A DNA stretch of 64,000 bases from Gammaproteobacteria bacterium (GTDB taxonomy: Bacteria; Pseudomonadota; Gammaproteobacteria; Burkholderiales; Burkholderiaceae_C), in contig JAHIYE010000021.1 of assembly GCA_018815325.1 (NCBI GenBank), forward strand, positions 1 to 64,000, given 5' to 3'. The translations under genes and the position numbers were made by a program. Shown here one piece after another: positions 29,727 through 38,103 of the stretch (position 1 is the first letter of the stretch; every line of letters begins with the position of its first letter). The notes below the pieces were generated by a model. It saw only the letters and a list, made by a program, of their open reading frames with translations, made no database searches and had not been told where the DNA came from.

Positions 29727-30368
29727 TCAGGGCACGCTGGCGCGAAATGCAGGGCGTGCGCTGAGCTCGCCATACCAGCGCATCACAGCGGGCAGCTCGG
29801 GCCGGGCTTCAAGCACTTCAGGGAACTGATTGGCCAGGAAGAGCCAGCGGTGCACGGTCACCCCCAGCGGGATGTCCCCCACGGTGAAGCGGTCGCCCGC
29901 ACAGTAAGCTTGTTGACCGAGTTGCTGGTCAAGCATGCGCAGCGCCACATTGCTCTCGTCCCAGGCACGGCGCAAGGCGGGGATGTCCCATTTTTCTTGT
30001 GGCGTGCGCGTCAGGCCGGTAAAGACCAGGCGCAGGCTGACCCACAGCACGGTCTGCGTCCAGTCCATCCAGCGCTCGCTGTGCGCCCGCTGTTGCAGGT
30101 CCTGCGGCATGAGCCCGCCCAGGTCATGACGCGCAGCGAGGTAGCGCACGATGCTGTGCGATTCCCACAGCACGAAGTCGCCGTCCACCAGCGTGGGCAC
30201 CAGTCCATTGGGGTTGAGCGTGCGGTACTCGGGCGTATTGTTCACACCGAACTGCAGGCCCGCATCGAGCCGCTCAAAATCGCGGCCCTCGAGCTGGCCC
30301 AACTCGGCCAGGCACCACAACACCTTCTGCACATTGATCGAACTGGTACGTCCCCACACGCGCATCAT
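29727..30368 (-). CDS. Glutathione S-transferase family protein
   Basis: The 213 residues contain an N-terminal thioredoxin fold (VWGRTSSINVQKVLWCLAEL, NPNGLVPTLVDGDFVLWESHSIVRYL, with cis-Pro VPTL and ESHS glutathione contacts) and an all-alpha C-terminal domain with the N-capping FTVGDIPLG. It conjugates or exchanges glutathione on unknown substrates. ATG 30368 is chosen because the preceding codon, read as Met in the longest frame, is a TTG. It is convergent with the cytochrome gene. Confidence 0.9.
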   Translation of the reverse strand: MMRVWGRTSSINVQKVLWCLAELGQLEGRDFERLDAGLQFGVNNTPEYRTLNPNGLVPTLVDGDFVLWESHSIVRYLAARHDLGGLMPQDLQQRAHSERWMDWTQTVLWVSLRLVFTGLTRTPQEKWDIPALRRAWDESNVALRMLDQQLGQQAYCAGDRFTVGDIPLGVTVHRWLFLANQFPEVLEARPELPAVMRWYGELSARPAFRASVP

Positions 30369-30415
30369 CAAGATTTCCCCAATGTCATGGTCAATTGCTG
30401 CGCCGCATTCCGCAC

Positions 30416-32062
30416 TCAGCTCTTGATCGTGCTCTCGATCACATAGCGAGTGACCTTGGGTGGTCCTTCGCCGATGTGAAACGCCAGCTTGCGCTCGCGC
30501 AGGGCCACGTCATCTGCGGTCACGCGGTCGAATCGGCGCAGGTGGTCGGTCCAGGACTCGTCCACGATCTGCTCCACAAAGCGGCCCGGGTCGCCAATGT
30601 CGCGCACCAGCTCCCATTTGAGTGCGCCCTGGCGCAGCCGGCTGCGCCGGCTCTCCTGCATCAGTTCGCTGAAGTCCGCTGCGCGGTCCGGATTGATCAG
30701 GTATTCGATCATCACCATCACATGCCCGGTCTCGGGCGGTGCCTCAGCCACCGGCACCTTGAACTCCAGCGAGGGTGTCAGGTCTTCCACGATGCTGCGG
30801 TCCACCACATGACGCTGGGCCAGCCACATGGTCAGCACGCCTGACACTGCGGCGGCGGTCAGGCTGGTCTGCAGGCTGGTCATGGTGGCGACCTGGCCCC
30901 ACAGCGCCGCACCGAGTGCGCTCGCACCCATGATGGCCATCTGGTACATCGACATGCCGCGGGCACGGACCCAGTCGGGCAAGGCCAGCTGGGCCGACAC
31001 GCTGAGCGAGTTGGCGGTGGTAATCCAGGCCATGCCGCCGCAGAACATGGCTGGCACCGCAACATAGCTGTTGGGGGCAAATGCCATCACGGCCGTGGCG
31101 GCGGCCTGCAGCGTGACGCCATAGCCCACCAGTGTGTCGCGCGGCCAGCGCTGGCGCAGCCGGGGCAGGAACAGCACGGCGAAGATCGCGCCGGCCCCCA
31201 TCATGGCGAGCAGCAGCGTGAAGGTGCCGGCGCCGCCGCCATGCAGGTTGCGCGCCACCAGTGGCAGCAGCGCCAGCAGTGCTGTGGAGTGGAAGAAGAA
31301 CAGCGCGATGCGCAGCAGCACGGCCCGCAGCCGGGCCGATTGGGCCACGAACTGCACGCCCACCCGGATCGCGCTGCCCAGGCGCTCGCGCCCCAGCGGG
31401 TTGGGCTTGTGCTCGCGTCGCCAGCGCATGATGATGAAGCCCGCGACGATGGACAGCGCCGCGTTGAGCACAAACACATAGGCGCTGCCCGCGCTGGCAA
31501 TCACCGCGCCAGCCACCAGCGGGCCAATGATGCGCGAGGCGTTCATCGCCACACCGTTGAGCGCCAGGGCGGCAGGCAACTGCAGGCGCGGCACCAGCTC
31601 GGGCACGATGGCGGCAAACACCGGCCAGCGCATGGCCAGGCCGATGCCATTGGCAAAGGTCAGTGCCAGCAATATGGGCGGCGTGATCTGACCCAGCAGA
31701 ATCGTCACGCACAGCAGCAGTGCCACTATGGCCACCCAGAACTGTGTCAGGATGAAATAGCGTCGCCGGTCCAGGATGTCGGCCAGTGCGCCGCTGGGCA
31801 GGCCCAGCAGGAATACCGGCAAGGTGGAGGCCGTCTGCACCAGCGCCACCCACAGCGGGGTGGTGGTCAGCGTGGTCATCATCCAGGCCGCTGCCACGTC
31901 GTTCATCCACATGCAGATGTTGGCAATCAGCCAGGTACTCCACAGCATGCGGAACACCGGCAACGAGAGCGGGGCCAGCGCGGCCAGTGGCACGTTGCGG
32001 GGGCTTTCGGTGGCGGCTTCAGTCTCGTCGGTGCTGTTCGGTGGAGGGGAGGATGGCTGCAT
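30416..32062 (-). CDS. MFS transporter with C-terminal ferredoxin-like domain
   Basis: This protein has 548 residues from ATG 32062; an in-frame ATG lies at 32116. An N-terminal 12-helix MFS core of the enterobactin-exporter (MFS_3) type is visible: LWSTWLIANICMWMNDVAAAWMM and LPSGALADILDRRRYF. After the last helix a soluble domain of about 120 residues begins (HVMVMIEYLINPDRAADFSELM, then WDHLRRFDRVT-like). It resembles the antibiotic-biosynthesis-monooxygenase fold found at the end of this family. Exported substrate is unknown. Confidence 0.87.
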   Translation of the reverse strand: MQPSSPPPNSTDETEAATESPRNVPLAALAPLSLPVFRMLWSTWLIANICMWMNDVAAAWMMTTLTTTPLWVALVQTASTLPVFLLGLPSGALADILDRRRYFILTQFWVAIVALLLCVTILLGQITPPILLALTFANGIGLAMRWPVFAAIVPELVPRLQLPAALALNGVAMNASRIIGPLVAGAVIASAGSAYVFVLNAALSIVAGFIIMRWRREHKPNPLGRERLGSAIRVGVQFVAQSARLRAVLLRIALFFFHSTALLALLPLVARNLHGGGAGTFTLLLAMMGAGAIFAVLFLPRLRQRWPRDTLVGYGVTLQAAATAVMAFAPNSYVAVPAMFCGGMAWITTANSLSVSAQLALPDWVRARGMSMYQMAIMGASALGAALWGQVATMTSLQTSLTAAAVSGVLTMWLAQRHVVDRSIVEDLTPSLEFKVPVAEAPPETGHVMVMIEYLINPDRAADFSELMQESRRSRLRQGALKWELVRDIGDPGRFVEQIVDESWTDHLRRFDRVTADDVALRERKLAFHIGEGPPKVTRYVIESTIKS

Positions 32063-32271
32063 CGGTGTTTGTTGTCGATTCTGGCGGCGGCGGCATCGAA
32101 CGGGAGGCTCAGGCATTCTAAGACCGGCTCACAGTTTCTGCACGCGGGGCTGCCAGCAGGCCCGGCGCTTGAGCGCAACGGTTTACCTATCTTTACCAGA
32201 ACACCGTGCATGGATGATGCATACCGCCTATCCTTGAGCGGAACAGGCATACACAGGATCAGGAGTGCGGC

Positions 32272-32676
32272 ATGAACAACAAGACATCCATCATGGCGTC
32301 GGTGGCGGTGGTCGCCCTGGCTGTGGCCGCGGCGGGTAGCTGGATCTGGTGGAAGGCCAATACGCCTAACGCAAAGGCCCGCGAACTGGTGCGTCAGCAG
32401 CTCAAGCAGCCCAGCCTGGTGCGCTTCGAGTCGATGCGGCAGAACCCTGACAGCAAGGCGGTGTGTGGCCTGCTCAAGATGCGTGACAGTGCGGGGCAGT
32501 ATGTGCGCCGTGGCAGCTTTGTCGTCAAGCAGAATGGTCAGGTCTGGCTGGAGCCCGCGGACAGCACGAACACCAGCCTCGCCAGGACTGAGCCGACCGA
32601 GGCCCTGCCCATGTCAGCGTATATCGCGCTGCTCGCTGAGCAATGCCCCATTTTCAAGCATCAAATTGGCATGTAG
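32272..32676 (+). CDS. Membrane-anchored protein of unknown function, tandem paralogue 1
   Basis: The 134 residues have one N-terminal helix (about 8-27, SVAVVALAVAAAGSWIWW) and a small soluble domain outside. It contains ARELVRQQLKQPSLVRFESMRQNPDSKAVCGLLKMRD and QYVRRGSFVVKQNGQVWLEP. A second Cys near the end (EQCPIF) could pair with CGLLK. The domain recalls small proteins that begin 'v...l.dP.sa.F...' and sit in the periplasm, but I cannot name it. The last residues and the TAG stop lie inside a reverse copy of the dispersed repeat. The downstream gene is a clear paralogue. Confidence 0.75.
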   Translation: MNNKTSIMASVAVVALAVAAAGSWIWWKANTPNAKARELVRQQLKQPSLVRFESMRQNPDSKAVCGLLKMRDSAGQYVRRGSFVVKQNGQVWLEPADSTNTSLARTEPTEALPMSAYIALLAEQCPIFKHQIGM

Positions 32677-32716
32677 CCCTTACTAGAATTGCATAATAAG
32701 CTATCAATTTAATAGC
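32674..32716 (-). repeat. Dispersed AT-rich repeat, copy at 3' end of paralogue 1
   Basis: On the minus strand it reads GCTATT...GATAGCT (18 bases), 19 bases, then GGGCTA. The reverse of GGGCTA gives TAGCCC on the plus strand, whose TAG is the stop codon of the upstream gene. Homology runs a further 10 bases or so into the coding end (CAATTTG on the minus strand). The intergenic stretch 32717-32895 also has a perfect 8-base hairpin at 32728-32746 without a T-run. Confidence 0.75.
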
Positions 32717-32895
32717 GTTTCTTGGGTGAAGCCACTCTGTGGCTTCGGGCTACCCGCACAGCACATGGCCACCGGTCTGCGGTGTTGCCCGCGGTAACTG
32801 GAAACCTCGGTTAACGCCTCATTACCAATTCAAACAGCTCCACCGCTGCAACATGTCTACGCTGCAAAGCACAGACATGAAACGTGGAGTTCAGC

Positions 32896-33300
32896 ATGAG
32901 CAGCAAGACATCGAGAATGGTAGCCGTGGTGATGGCTTTTGCGGTCGTCACGGCCGTTGGCAACTGGATCTGGCGTGATGCCTATGCCCCGGGCCAGCAT
33001 GCCAGAGAGCTGGTACGCAAGCAGCTCAAGTACCCGGCGCAAGTCCAATTCGACGCACTGCGGCAAGACCCCGACAGCCAGGCTTTTTGCGGACTGCTGA
33101 AAACACGCGACGACAGCGGCCAGTATGTGCGCCGCAGCAGCTTTGTGATCATCAAGAGTGGGCAGGTATGGATGGAGCCCTCCGACACTCAGGAGAACAG
33201 TCTGGCCAAGACCGAGCGGCTGAATGCCAGGAACAAACCGGTCTACCTGGCGCTGCTGACCCATTTCTGCCCTGGCTTCAACCCTCAAATTACCCTCTAG
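32896..33300 (+). CDS. Membrane-anchored protein of unknown function, tandem paralogue 2
   Basis: This protein has 134 residues from ATG 32896, preferred over 32884 because it aligns with the start of the upstream paralogue. The layout is the same: helix at about 6-25, ARELVRKQLKYPAQVQFDALRQDPDSQAFCGLLKTRDDSGQYVRRSSFV, then SGQVWMEPSD, and a final Cys in FCPGF. Identity to paralogue 1 is visibly about half, so the duplication is not recent. Its stop TAG also begins a reverse copy of the dispersed repeat. Function unknown. Confidence 0.75.
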   Translation: MSSKTSRMVAVVMAFAVVTAVGNWIWRDAYAPGQHARELVRKQLKYPAQVQFDALRQDPDSQAFCGLLKTRDDSGQYVRRSSFVIIKSGQVWMEPSDTQENSLAKTERLNARNKPVYLALLTHFCPGFNPQITL

Positions 33301-33340
33301 CCCCTGCGTTTATTGCCCAATTTGCTACAAATTATGTAGC
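33298..33340 (-). repeat. Dispersed AT-rich repeat, copy at 3' end of paralogue 2
   Basis: On the minus strand it reads GCTACA...TTGTAGCA (18 bases), 19 bases, GGGCTA, with homology continuing to GGTAATTTG. As in the first paralogue, the reverse of GGGCTA supplies the TAG stop codon. The remaining gap to 33518 shows no other feature besides the next gene's ribosome site. Confidence 0.75.
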
Positions 33341-33517
33341 AAATACGGTTGTTCGTGGTCAGGGCCGCCTGCATTGCCGGCCCGCTTGCATGCGGCGCGG
33401 TGCTTGTCTGCCCTCGGCGTTGAAACGGCAAACTTGCCGTTAACATGGCCTGAGTGCGACAGCGGCTGACAAGACGCTGCAAGCCCGGCCATACCTACAA
33501 CACACGCAGGAGACCCC

Positions 33518-34204
33518 ATGATTCTTTACGACCTGGTGAACCGTCACCACACCCATTTCAGCCCCAACTCCTGGCGCGTGCGCATGGCGCTGGCGCACAA
33601 GGGCCTGAGCCATGAGGTGCGCGATGTGCGCTTTGGCGACATCCCCGGCCTCGCCAGTGGCGAAGACAAGCTGACCATTCCCACCATTGAACATGCAGGC
33701 CGCAAGATCACCGACAGCTGGGCCATCGTGCAGTATCTGGATCAAGCCTTCCCCGACACCCCTCGCCTGATCGCCGCTGGCGCCGAAGGTCATGTGCTGC
33801 ACTTCTTCCAGTACTGGGTGCAGACCACCGTGCACAGCGGCATCAGCCACCTGATCCTGCTGGACGTGCACAACAGCCTGCACCCCTCGGACCACGCGTA
33901 CTTCCGCAGTTCGCGCGAGAAGATGAACCGCAAGACACTGGAGGAGGTGCAGGCCGGCCGCGAGGAACGTGTCGAGGCCTTCCGCAAAAGCCTGCAGCCG
34001 CTGCGCATGGCGCTGGCCCAGGGCCCGTTTGTCTGCGGTGAGCAGCCTGGCTATGCCGACTACCTGGCCTTTGGTGGCTTCCAGTGGGCGCGCCTCAGCA
34101 GCAGCTTTCCTTTGCTGGCGCAGGATGATGTGTTGCATGCCTGGTTCATGCGTTGCCTCGACCTGTACGACGGCCTGGGCCGCAAGGAAGCCGCCGCGAG
34201 CTAA
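33518..34204 (+). CDS. Glutathione S-transferase-like protein (LigE/beta-etherase type)
   Basis: The 228 residues contain an N-terminal thioredoxin-like domain: LYDLVNRHHTHFSPNSWRVRMALAHKGL, then DKLTIPTIEHAGRKITDSWAIVQYLD. The Ser-rich SPNSWR segment sits at the position used by glutathione S-transferases for the thiolate. The C-terminal helices include GYADYLAFGGFQWAR. It is closest in pattern to the LigE/LigP branch, some members of which cleave aryl ethers, but substrate assignment would be speculation. A CAGGAGA ribosome site precedes it. Confidence 0.85.
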   Translation: MILYDLVNRHHTHFSPNSWRVRMALAHKGLSHEVRDVRFGDIPGLASGEDKLTIPTIEHAGRKITDSWAIVQYLDQAFPDTPRLIAAGAEGHVLHFFQYWVQTTVHSGISHLILLDVHNSLHPSDHAYFRSSREKMNRKTLEEVQAGREERVEAFRKSLQPLRMALAQGPFVCGEQPGYADYLAFGGFQWARLSSSFPLLAQDDVLHAWFMRCLDLYDGLGRKEAAAS

Positions 34205-34233
34205 GCGGCCTGAGGGCTGGAGTGCCGCGCCGC

Positions 34234-34668
34234 ATGGACAGCCTGCAACGCTTTCTCGATGCCCAGGCCCCGGTCTATGCACAGGCCTGCGCCGAGTTGC
34301 AGGCTGGCCGAAAGCAAGGCCACTGGATGTGGTTCATCTTTCCGCAGCTGCGCGGCCTCGGTCGGAGCACCATGGCCTGGGAATACGGTATCTCCTCGCG
34401 GCAGGAGGCGCTGGCCTATTTGCAACACCCGGTGCTGGGTGAGCGTCTGCGGCACAGCATGGGGCTGCTGGCCAGCCATGCAGGCTTGAGTGCGCAGGAG
34501 ATATTGGGGTCGGTCGATGCCATGAAGCTCAGGTCCTGTGCCACGCTGTTTGCATTGGTGGCGGCGCAGGAGCCGGTGTTTCAGCAGGTGCTGGATCGCT
34601 TCTGTGGCGGCGAGCCAGACCGTCGTACGCAGGCATTGTTGGGGGAGTGTCCCGATGGACAATGGTGA
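34234..34668 (+). CDS. DUF1810 family protein
   Basis: The 144 residues begin MDSLQRFLDAQAPVYAQAC. The family pattern GRKQGHWMWFIFPQLRGLGRSTMAWEYGI is strong, and HPVLGERL and DAMKLRSCATLF follow. DUF1810 proteins are small helical proteins, sometimes fused to macro or ADP-ribosylglycohydrolase-type domains, with no settled function. ATG 34234 is chosen because the family begins at this residue. It lies 29 bases after the transferase gene. Confidence 0.88.
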   Translation: MDSLQRFLDAQAPVYAQACAELQAGRKQGHWMWFIFPQLRGLGRSTMAWEYGISSRQEALAYLQHPVLGERLRHSMGLLASHAGLSAQEILGSVDAMKLRSCATLFALVAAQEPVFQQVLDRFCGGEPDRRTQALLGECPDGQW

Positions 34669-34704
34669 TATCGACCCCCGGCGCTTTCTGTGAAAGCATT
34701 AATT

Positions 34705-34748
34705 GCTATTGAAAATATAGCTAAATTCAGTTGAAGCCAGAAGCGCTC
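34705..34748 (+). repeat. Dispersed AT-rich repeat, intergenic copy
   Basis: An 18-base palindromic block GCTATT...ATAGCT is well conserved. The hexamer (GCGCTC) comes after 20 rather than 19 bases, so this copy carries a 1-base insertion or is more degenerate. It lies between DUF1810 and the thioesterase gene. Confidence 0.55.
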
Positions 34749-34815
34749 TTGGCAAGGTGGATTTCGAAGGTAACAATACGCCGGATTCATCACCTTGCTC
34801 AGGACTCGCTCGCCC

Positions 34816-35202
34816 ATGACCTTCCCGTTTGTTGAACATGTCGGTATGCAGATCGACGAGCGCCGTAGCGGCCACAGCAAGTGCTCCCTGCTGGTTGCGC
34901 CACAGCACTTCAATTCCACAGGCGTCGTACACGGGGCCGTGCTGTTCACGCTGGCCGACACCGGCATGGGGGCTGCGCTGTATCCCACCTTGGCCGATGG
35001 AGAGATTTGCGCCACCATTGAAATCAAGATCACCTACTTCAAGCCGGTGTTCGGTGGCACGATCGAGTGCACGAGTGAACTGATCAACCGCGGCAAGTCG
35101 GTGGCACATCTCGAGTCAGCGCTGTACGCTGGCGGTGTCCTGGTGGCAAAGGCCAGTGGTAACTTCTCCATCTTCAGGCGCAAGAGTGAAAGCACAACCT
35201 GA
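34816..35202 (+). CDS. PaaI-type hotdog thioesterase
   Basis: This protein has 128 residues from ATG 34816. The hotdog signature HFNSTGVVHGAVLFTLADTGMGAAL contains the conserved G-x-V-H-G-x-x-x-x-LAD motif of PaaI-like acyl-CoA thioesterases. ATIEIKITYFKPV and the closing SGNFSIFRRK strand complete the fold. It probably hydrolyses a CoA thioester in a catabolic pathway. Genes for phenylacetate breakdown are not adjacent, so the specific substrate cannot be set. Confidence 0.88.
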   Translation: MTFPFVEHVGMQIDERRSGHSKCSLLVAPQHFNSTGVVHGAVLFTLADTGMGAALYPTLADGEICATIEIKITYFKPVFGGTIECTSELINRGKSVAHLESALYAGGVLVAKASGNFSIFRRKSESTT

Positions 35203-35283
35203 CCCTGCATCGATGGGGTGTGCACGGAGCCTTAACCCTGGTGGCAATAGACTCCAAGCCGAACTCATCAAGTAGTCCAAGCT

Positions 35284-35556
35284 ATGAATAAACCTAAACC
35301 CACCTCCCACACCATCTTCGGCTTGCCCAAGCTGCACCCTCGCTACGCGCATTTCGTGATGCCGTTTCTGCTGTCAATGCTCATGACCTGCATCATCTCG
35401 CTGGTCAGCACGCTCACAGGTATTGGCATAGTCCCTGGGCTTCTTGGTATCTGGATGTCGGCCTGGGCGGCGTCGTGGCTGGTGGCCTTCCCGACCCTGC
35501 TAATTGCACTGCCGTTCGTGCGCAAACTCACTGCGGCCATTGTCGACATGCCCTGA
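35284..35556 (+). CDS. DUF2798 small membrane protein
   Basis: The 90 residues have two transmembrane helices (FVMPFLLSMLMTCIISLVSTL and WAASWLVAFPTLLIALPFV) with a short turn. The pattern KLHPRYAHFVMPFLLS and the final PFVRKLTAAIV match DUF2798. Function is unknown in the family. It is isolated between the thioesterase and the convergent LysR gene. Confidence 0.82.
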   Translation: MNKPKPTSHTIFGLPKLHPRYAHFVMPFLLSMLMTCIISLVSTLTGIGIVPGLLGIWMSAWAASWLVAFPTLLIALPFVRKLTAAIVDMP

Positions 35557-35647
35557 GCGTTTGGGGCGCGACAAGACGGCAAGTCAGAAGATTGAAAAAT
35601 GCAGAACAGACGTGTTGGACTAAATCGCGAAAAGTCCATGCATCGAC

Positions 35648-36577
35648 TCACACGCCAGGTGACGAGGCTTGCTCGGTCAGAAGATAGGGCGTGAGGAGTC
35701 TGCTCAACCAGTTCATCACGGCCAACACGCGGGGCGCCAACTGGTGCCGGTTGGCGTAGAGCAGAGAAACCGGCATTGGCGGGGCCGTGAAGTCGGGCAT
35801 CACGAGCACCAGGGTACCCTCATCCACCCGCCGTTGCAGGCCCAGTGTCGGTGCCTGAATGAGGCCCAGCCCGGCCAGTGCGGCGGCCTGATACGCATCC
35901 GTGCCGTTGACGGAGATCGCGGCGGGCATCGGTAGCGTCCTGGCGGCATTGGAGGTCTTGTCGAAATACTCCCACCCTGCATCGTTGGCCGTGAGCTTGT
36001 GCGTGTAGTGCACGACGCGGTGCTGTGCCAGGTCGGCGAGGGTCTGCGGTGTGCCGTGCTCGCGCAGGTAAGCGGGACTGGCGGCGTTTGACATCTGCAT
36101 CAGGCCCAGGGGCCGGGCGACCAGATCAGAGTCTCCCAATGCGCCGACGCGCAGGATGCAGTCAAAGCCTTCGTGAACAAGGTCAACGCGGCGGTCGGTG
36201 GTGCTGATGCCGACTTCGAGCCGCGGGTGCGCACTCAGGAATTCAGGCAGGCGCGGAATGATGACATCGCGGGCCAGGATGTGGGGCAGATCGATCCGGA
36301 GTCGCCCGGTCAGCCCGCCCGATGCAGGCTGAAACATGGCCTGCAGCTGTTCCGCTTCAACCAGGAACTCCCTGCAGCGTTCCAGAAAACGCTCACCGTC
36401 CTGTGTCAGGCGCACACTGCGCGTCGTTCGTTGCAGCAGGCGGGTGCCCAGGCGTGCCTCGAGCTGCCGTACCGACGTTGATACATGCCCCTTGGCCAGC
36501 CCCAACTGTTCTGCGGCGCGGCTGAAGCTGGCCAGGTCGGCCACGCGCGAGAAGATGCGAAGTTCGTCGAAATCCAT
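35648..36577 (-). CDS. LysR-family transcriptional regulator
   Basis: The 309 residues begin MDFDELRIFSRVADLASFSRAAEQLGLAKGHVSTSVRQLEARLGTRLLQRTTR in pattern, a standard LTTR helix-turn-helix (CrgA-like branch). A two-lobed effector domain follows (RLRIDLPHILARDVIIPRLPEFL). It is divergent from the SDR gene across 123 bases that contain a perfect 8-base-arm palindrome. It therefore probably controls that dehydrogenase and its own expression. The effector is unknown. Confidence 0.93.
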   Translation of the reverse strand: MDFDELRIFSRVADLASFSRAAEQLGLAKGHVSTSVRQLEARLGTRLLQRTTRSVRLTQDGERFLERCREFLVEAEQLQAMFQPASGGLTGRLRIDLPHILARDVIIPRLPEFLSAHPRLEVGISTTDRRVDLVHEGFDCILRVGALGDSDLVARPLGLMQMSNAASPAYLREHGTPQTLADLAQHRVVHYTHKLTANDAGWEYFDKTSNAARTLPMPAAISVNGTDAYQAAALAGLGLIQAPTLGLQRRVDEGTLVLVMPDFTAPPMPVSLLYANRHQLAPRVLAVMNWLSRLLTPYLLTEQASSPGV

Positions 36578-36591
36578 GGCTTGGTGGTTCT

Positions 36592-36613
36592 ATTGTTTTT
36601 ATATGAAAACAAT
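36592..36613. promoter_or_regulatory. Perfect inverted repeat, probable LysR operator
   Basis: The arms ATTGTTTT and AAAACAAT are exact complements across a 6-base TATATG spacer. It lies 15 bases upstream of the LysR start and about 88 upstream of the SDR start. That position fits autorepression of the regulator and activation of the divergent gene, as common for LTTRs. Confidence 0.6.
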
Positions 36614-36700
36614 GCGATTGTATTTTGCGCCTTTATCTCCATGAAATGAATCAATAGAGTGCATGCATCGCAACTTGCATCCACTATCCAAGGATTTTCC

Positions 36701-37468
36701 ATGACGATTCAAACCGCTTCCATTGCACTTGTCACAGGTTCCAGCCGCGGGCTGGGACGCAGCACGGCACTGAAACTTGCTGAGAGCGGGGTCGACGTGA
36801 TCGTCACCTACAAAGGCAACGAGGCCGAGGCACAGGTTGTTGTTCAGCTGATTCGGGCACAGGGTCGCCGGGCGTTGGCCTTGCAACTGGATGTGGCCGA
36901 CAGCCAGTCCTTTGCCGGGTTCGCCGTGAAGCTGAAGACGGTTTTGGCCGGGACATGGCAGCGCGAGGGCTTCGATTACCTGGTCAACAACGCCGGCGTC
37001 GGGGTCCATGCGAGCTTTGCACAAACCACCGAAGAACAGTTCGACATGCTGTGCAAGGTGCATTTGAAGGGCACGTTTTTTCTGACGCAGAAGCTGCTGC
37101 CGCTGCTGAATGAGGGTGGCCGCATCGTCAACATATCGAGCGGGCTGACCCGCTTTGCGCTGCCGGGCTTCGCCGCCTATGCCGCCATGAAAGGCGGGGT
37201 CGAGGTGCTGACGCGCTACATGGCCAGGGAGCTTGGTGAGAGGGGCATCGCGGTGAATACCATCGCGCCGGGTGCGATTGAAACTGATTTTGGCGGTGGC
37301 ATGGTGCGTGACAACGCGCAGATGAACGCGGGCATCGCCAGCCAGACAGCACTTGGGCGCGTCGGTCTGCCCGATGACATTGGTGGTGCCGTTGCTGCCT
37401 TGCTCTCGGAGGGCAACCACTGGGTCAATGCGCAACGTATCGAGGTATCGGGTGGTATTGCCATTTGA
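36701..37468 (+). CDS. Short-chain dehydrogenase/reductase
   Basis: This protein has 255 residues from ATG 36701, preceded by AAGGA; an in-frame ATG at 36659 lacks a ribosome site. The Rossmann motif is TGSSRGLG, the NNAG strand is LVNNAGVGVH, and the catalytic Ser-Tyr-Lys are in NISSG and YAAMKGG. The C-terminal part (GRVGLPDDIGGAVAALLSE) is typical of classical SDRs. It reduces or oxidises an unknown carbonyl or alcohol with NAD(P). Divergent pairing with LysR suggests inducible detoxification. Confidence 0.92.
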   Translation: MTIQTASIALVTGSSRGLGRSTALKLAESGVDVIVTYKGNEAEAQVVVQLIRAQGRRALALQLDVADSQSFAGFAVKLKTVLAGTWQREGFDYLVNNAGVGVHASFAQTTEEQFDMLCKVHLKGTFFLTQKLLPLLNEGGRIVNISSGLTRFALPGFAAYAAMKGGVEVLTRYMARELGERGIAVNTIAPGAIETDFGGGMVRDNAQMNAGIASQTALGRVGLPDDIGGAVAALLSEGNHWVNAQRIEVSGGIAI

Positions 37469-37634
37469 GAGTAACTTCGGCGACACCGCAGTGAGTGCAT
37501 AGCGCATGGCCAGCGCTTGTCCAGCATGGGAAGCTTGAGCCTGGCCAGCCAAAAAACTGAAAAATGACTAAACTGATTTTCCGTTTCGCCATCCCGCGAT
37601 TCGAACAGCAAAAATTCTCAGAAGAGGAGACGCC

Positions 37635-38102
37635 ATGATGCAACTCAATGTCAACGGCAAGGCGCGAAGCCTGGATGCCGACCCTGCAATGCCACTGCTT
37701 TGGGCCTTGCGCGAAGACCTTCAACTCACCGGTACCAAGTTCGGCTGCGGCATGTCGCTGTGCGGTGCCTGCACCGTGCATGTGGATGGCCAGGCGGTAC
37801 GCTCCTGCACCACCCAGCTCAGCTCGGTGACGGGCAAAAAGGTCACCACGATCGAGGCCGTTTCCGCCAGCAAGGCCGGCCAGGCCGTGCAGCGTGCCTG
37901 GGCCAAAATCGACGTGCCGCAATGCGGCTACTGCCAGAGCGGCCAGATCATGAGTGCGACAGCCCTGCTGAGCAAGAACAAGGCGCCAAGCGACGCCGAC
38001 ATCGATGCCGCCATGAGCGGCAACATCTGCCGCTGCGGCACCTACAACCAGATCCGTGCTGCCATCAAGGATGCAGCACAGAGTCTTGCCAAGGGAGCCT
38101 GA
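37635..38102 (+). CDS. Molybdenum hydroxylase small (2Fe-2S) subunit, IorA-like
   Basis: The 155 residues hold two [2Fe-2S] clusters. The plant-ferredoxin-type cysteines are in [18 protein letters not shown] with a fourth at VRSC. The second cluster is in [10 protein letters not shown] and NICRCGTY. This is the isoquinoline 1-oxidoreductase/aldehyde oxidoreductase alpha family. It passes electrons from the molybdopterin subunit encoded 1 base downstream. Substrate range in this family is broad (N-heterocycles, aldehydes). A GAGGAG ribosome site precedes the start. Confidence 0.93.
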   Translation: MMQLNVNGKARSLDADPAMPLLWALREDLQLTGTKFGCGMSLCGACTVHVDGQAVRSCTTQLSSVTGKKVTTIEAVSASKAGQAVQRAWAKIDVPQCGYCQSGQIMSATALLSKNKAPSDADIDAAMSGNICRCGTYNQIRAAIKDAAQSLAKGA

Positions 38103-38103
38103 C

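Noticed and set aside
32728-32746. Terminator after paralogue 1
   Set aside because: A perfect hairpin (GAAGCCAC/GTGGCTTC) but followed by GGGCTACCC, not T residues.
37480-37545. Possible degenerate repeat copy between SDR and iorA-like genes
   Set aside because: ATAGCG and a GGGAAGC-like end exist, but with 23 rather than 19 bases between and no left arm.
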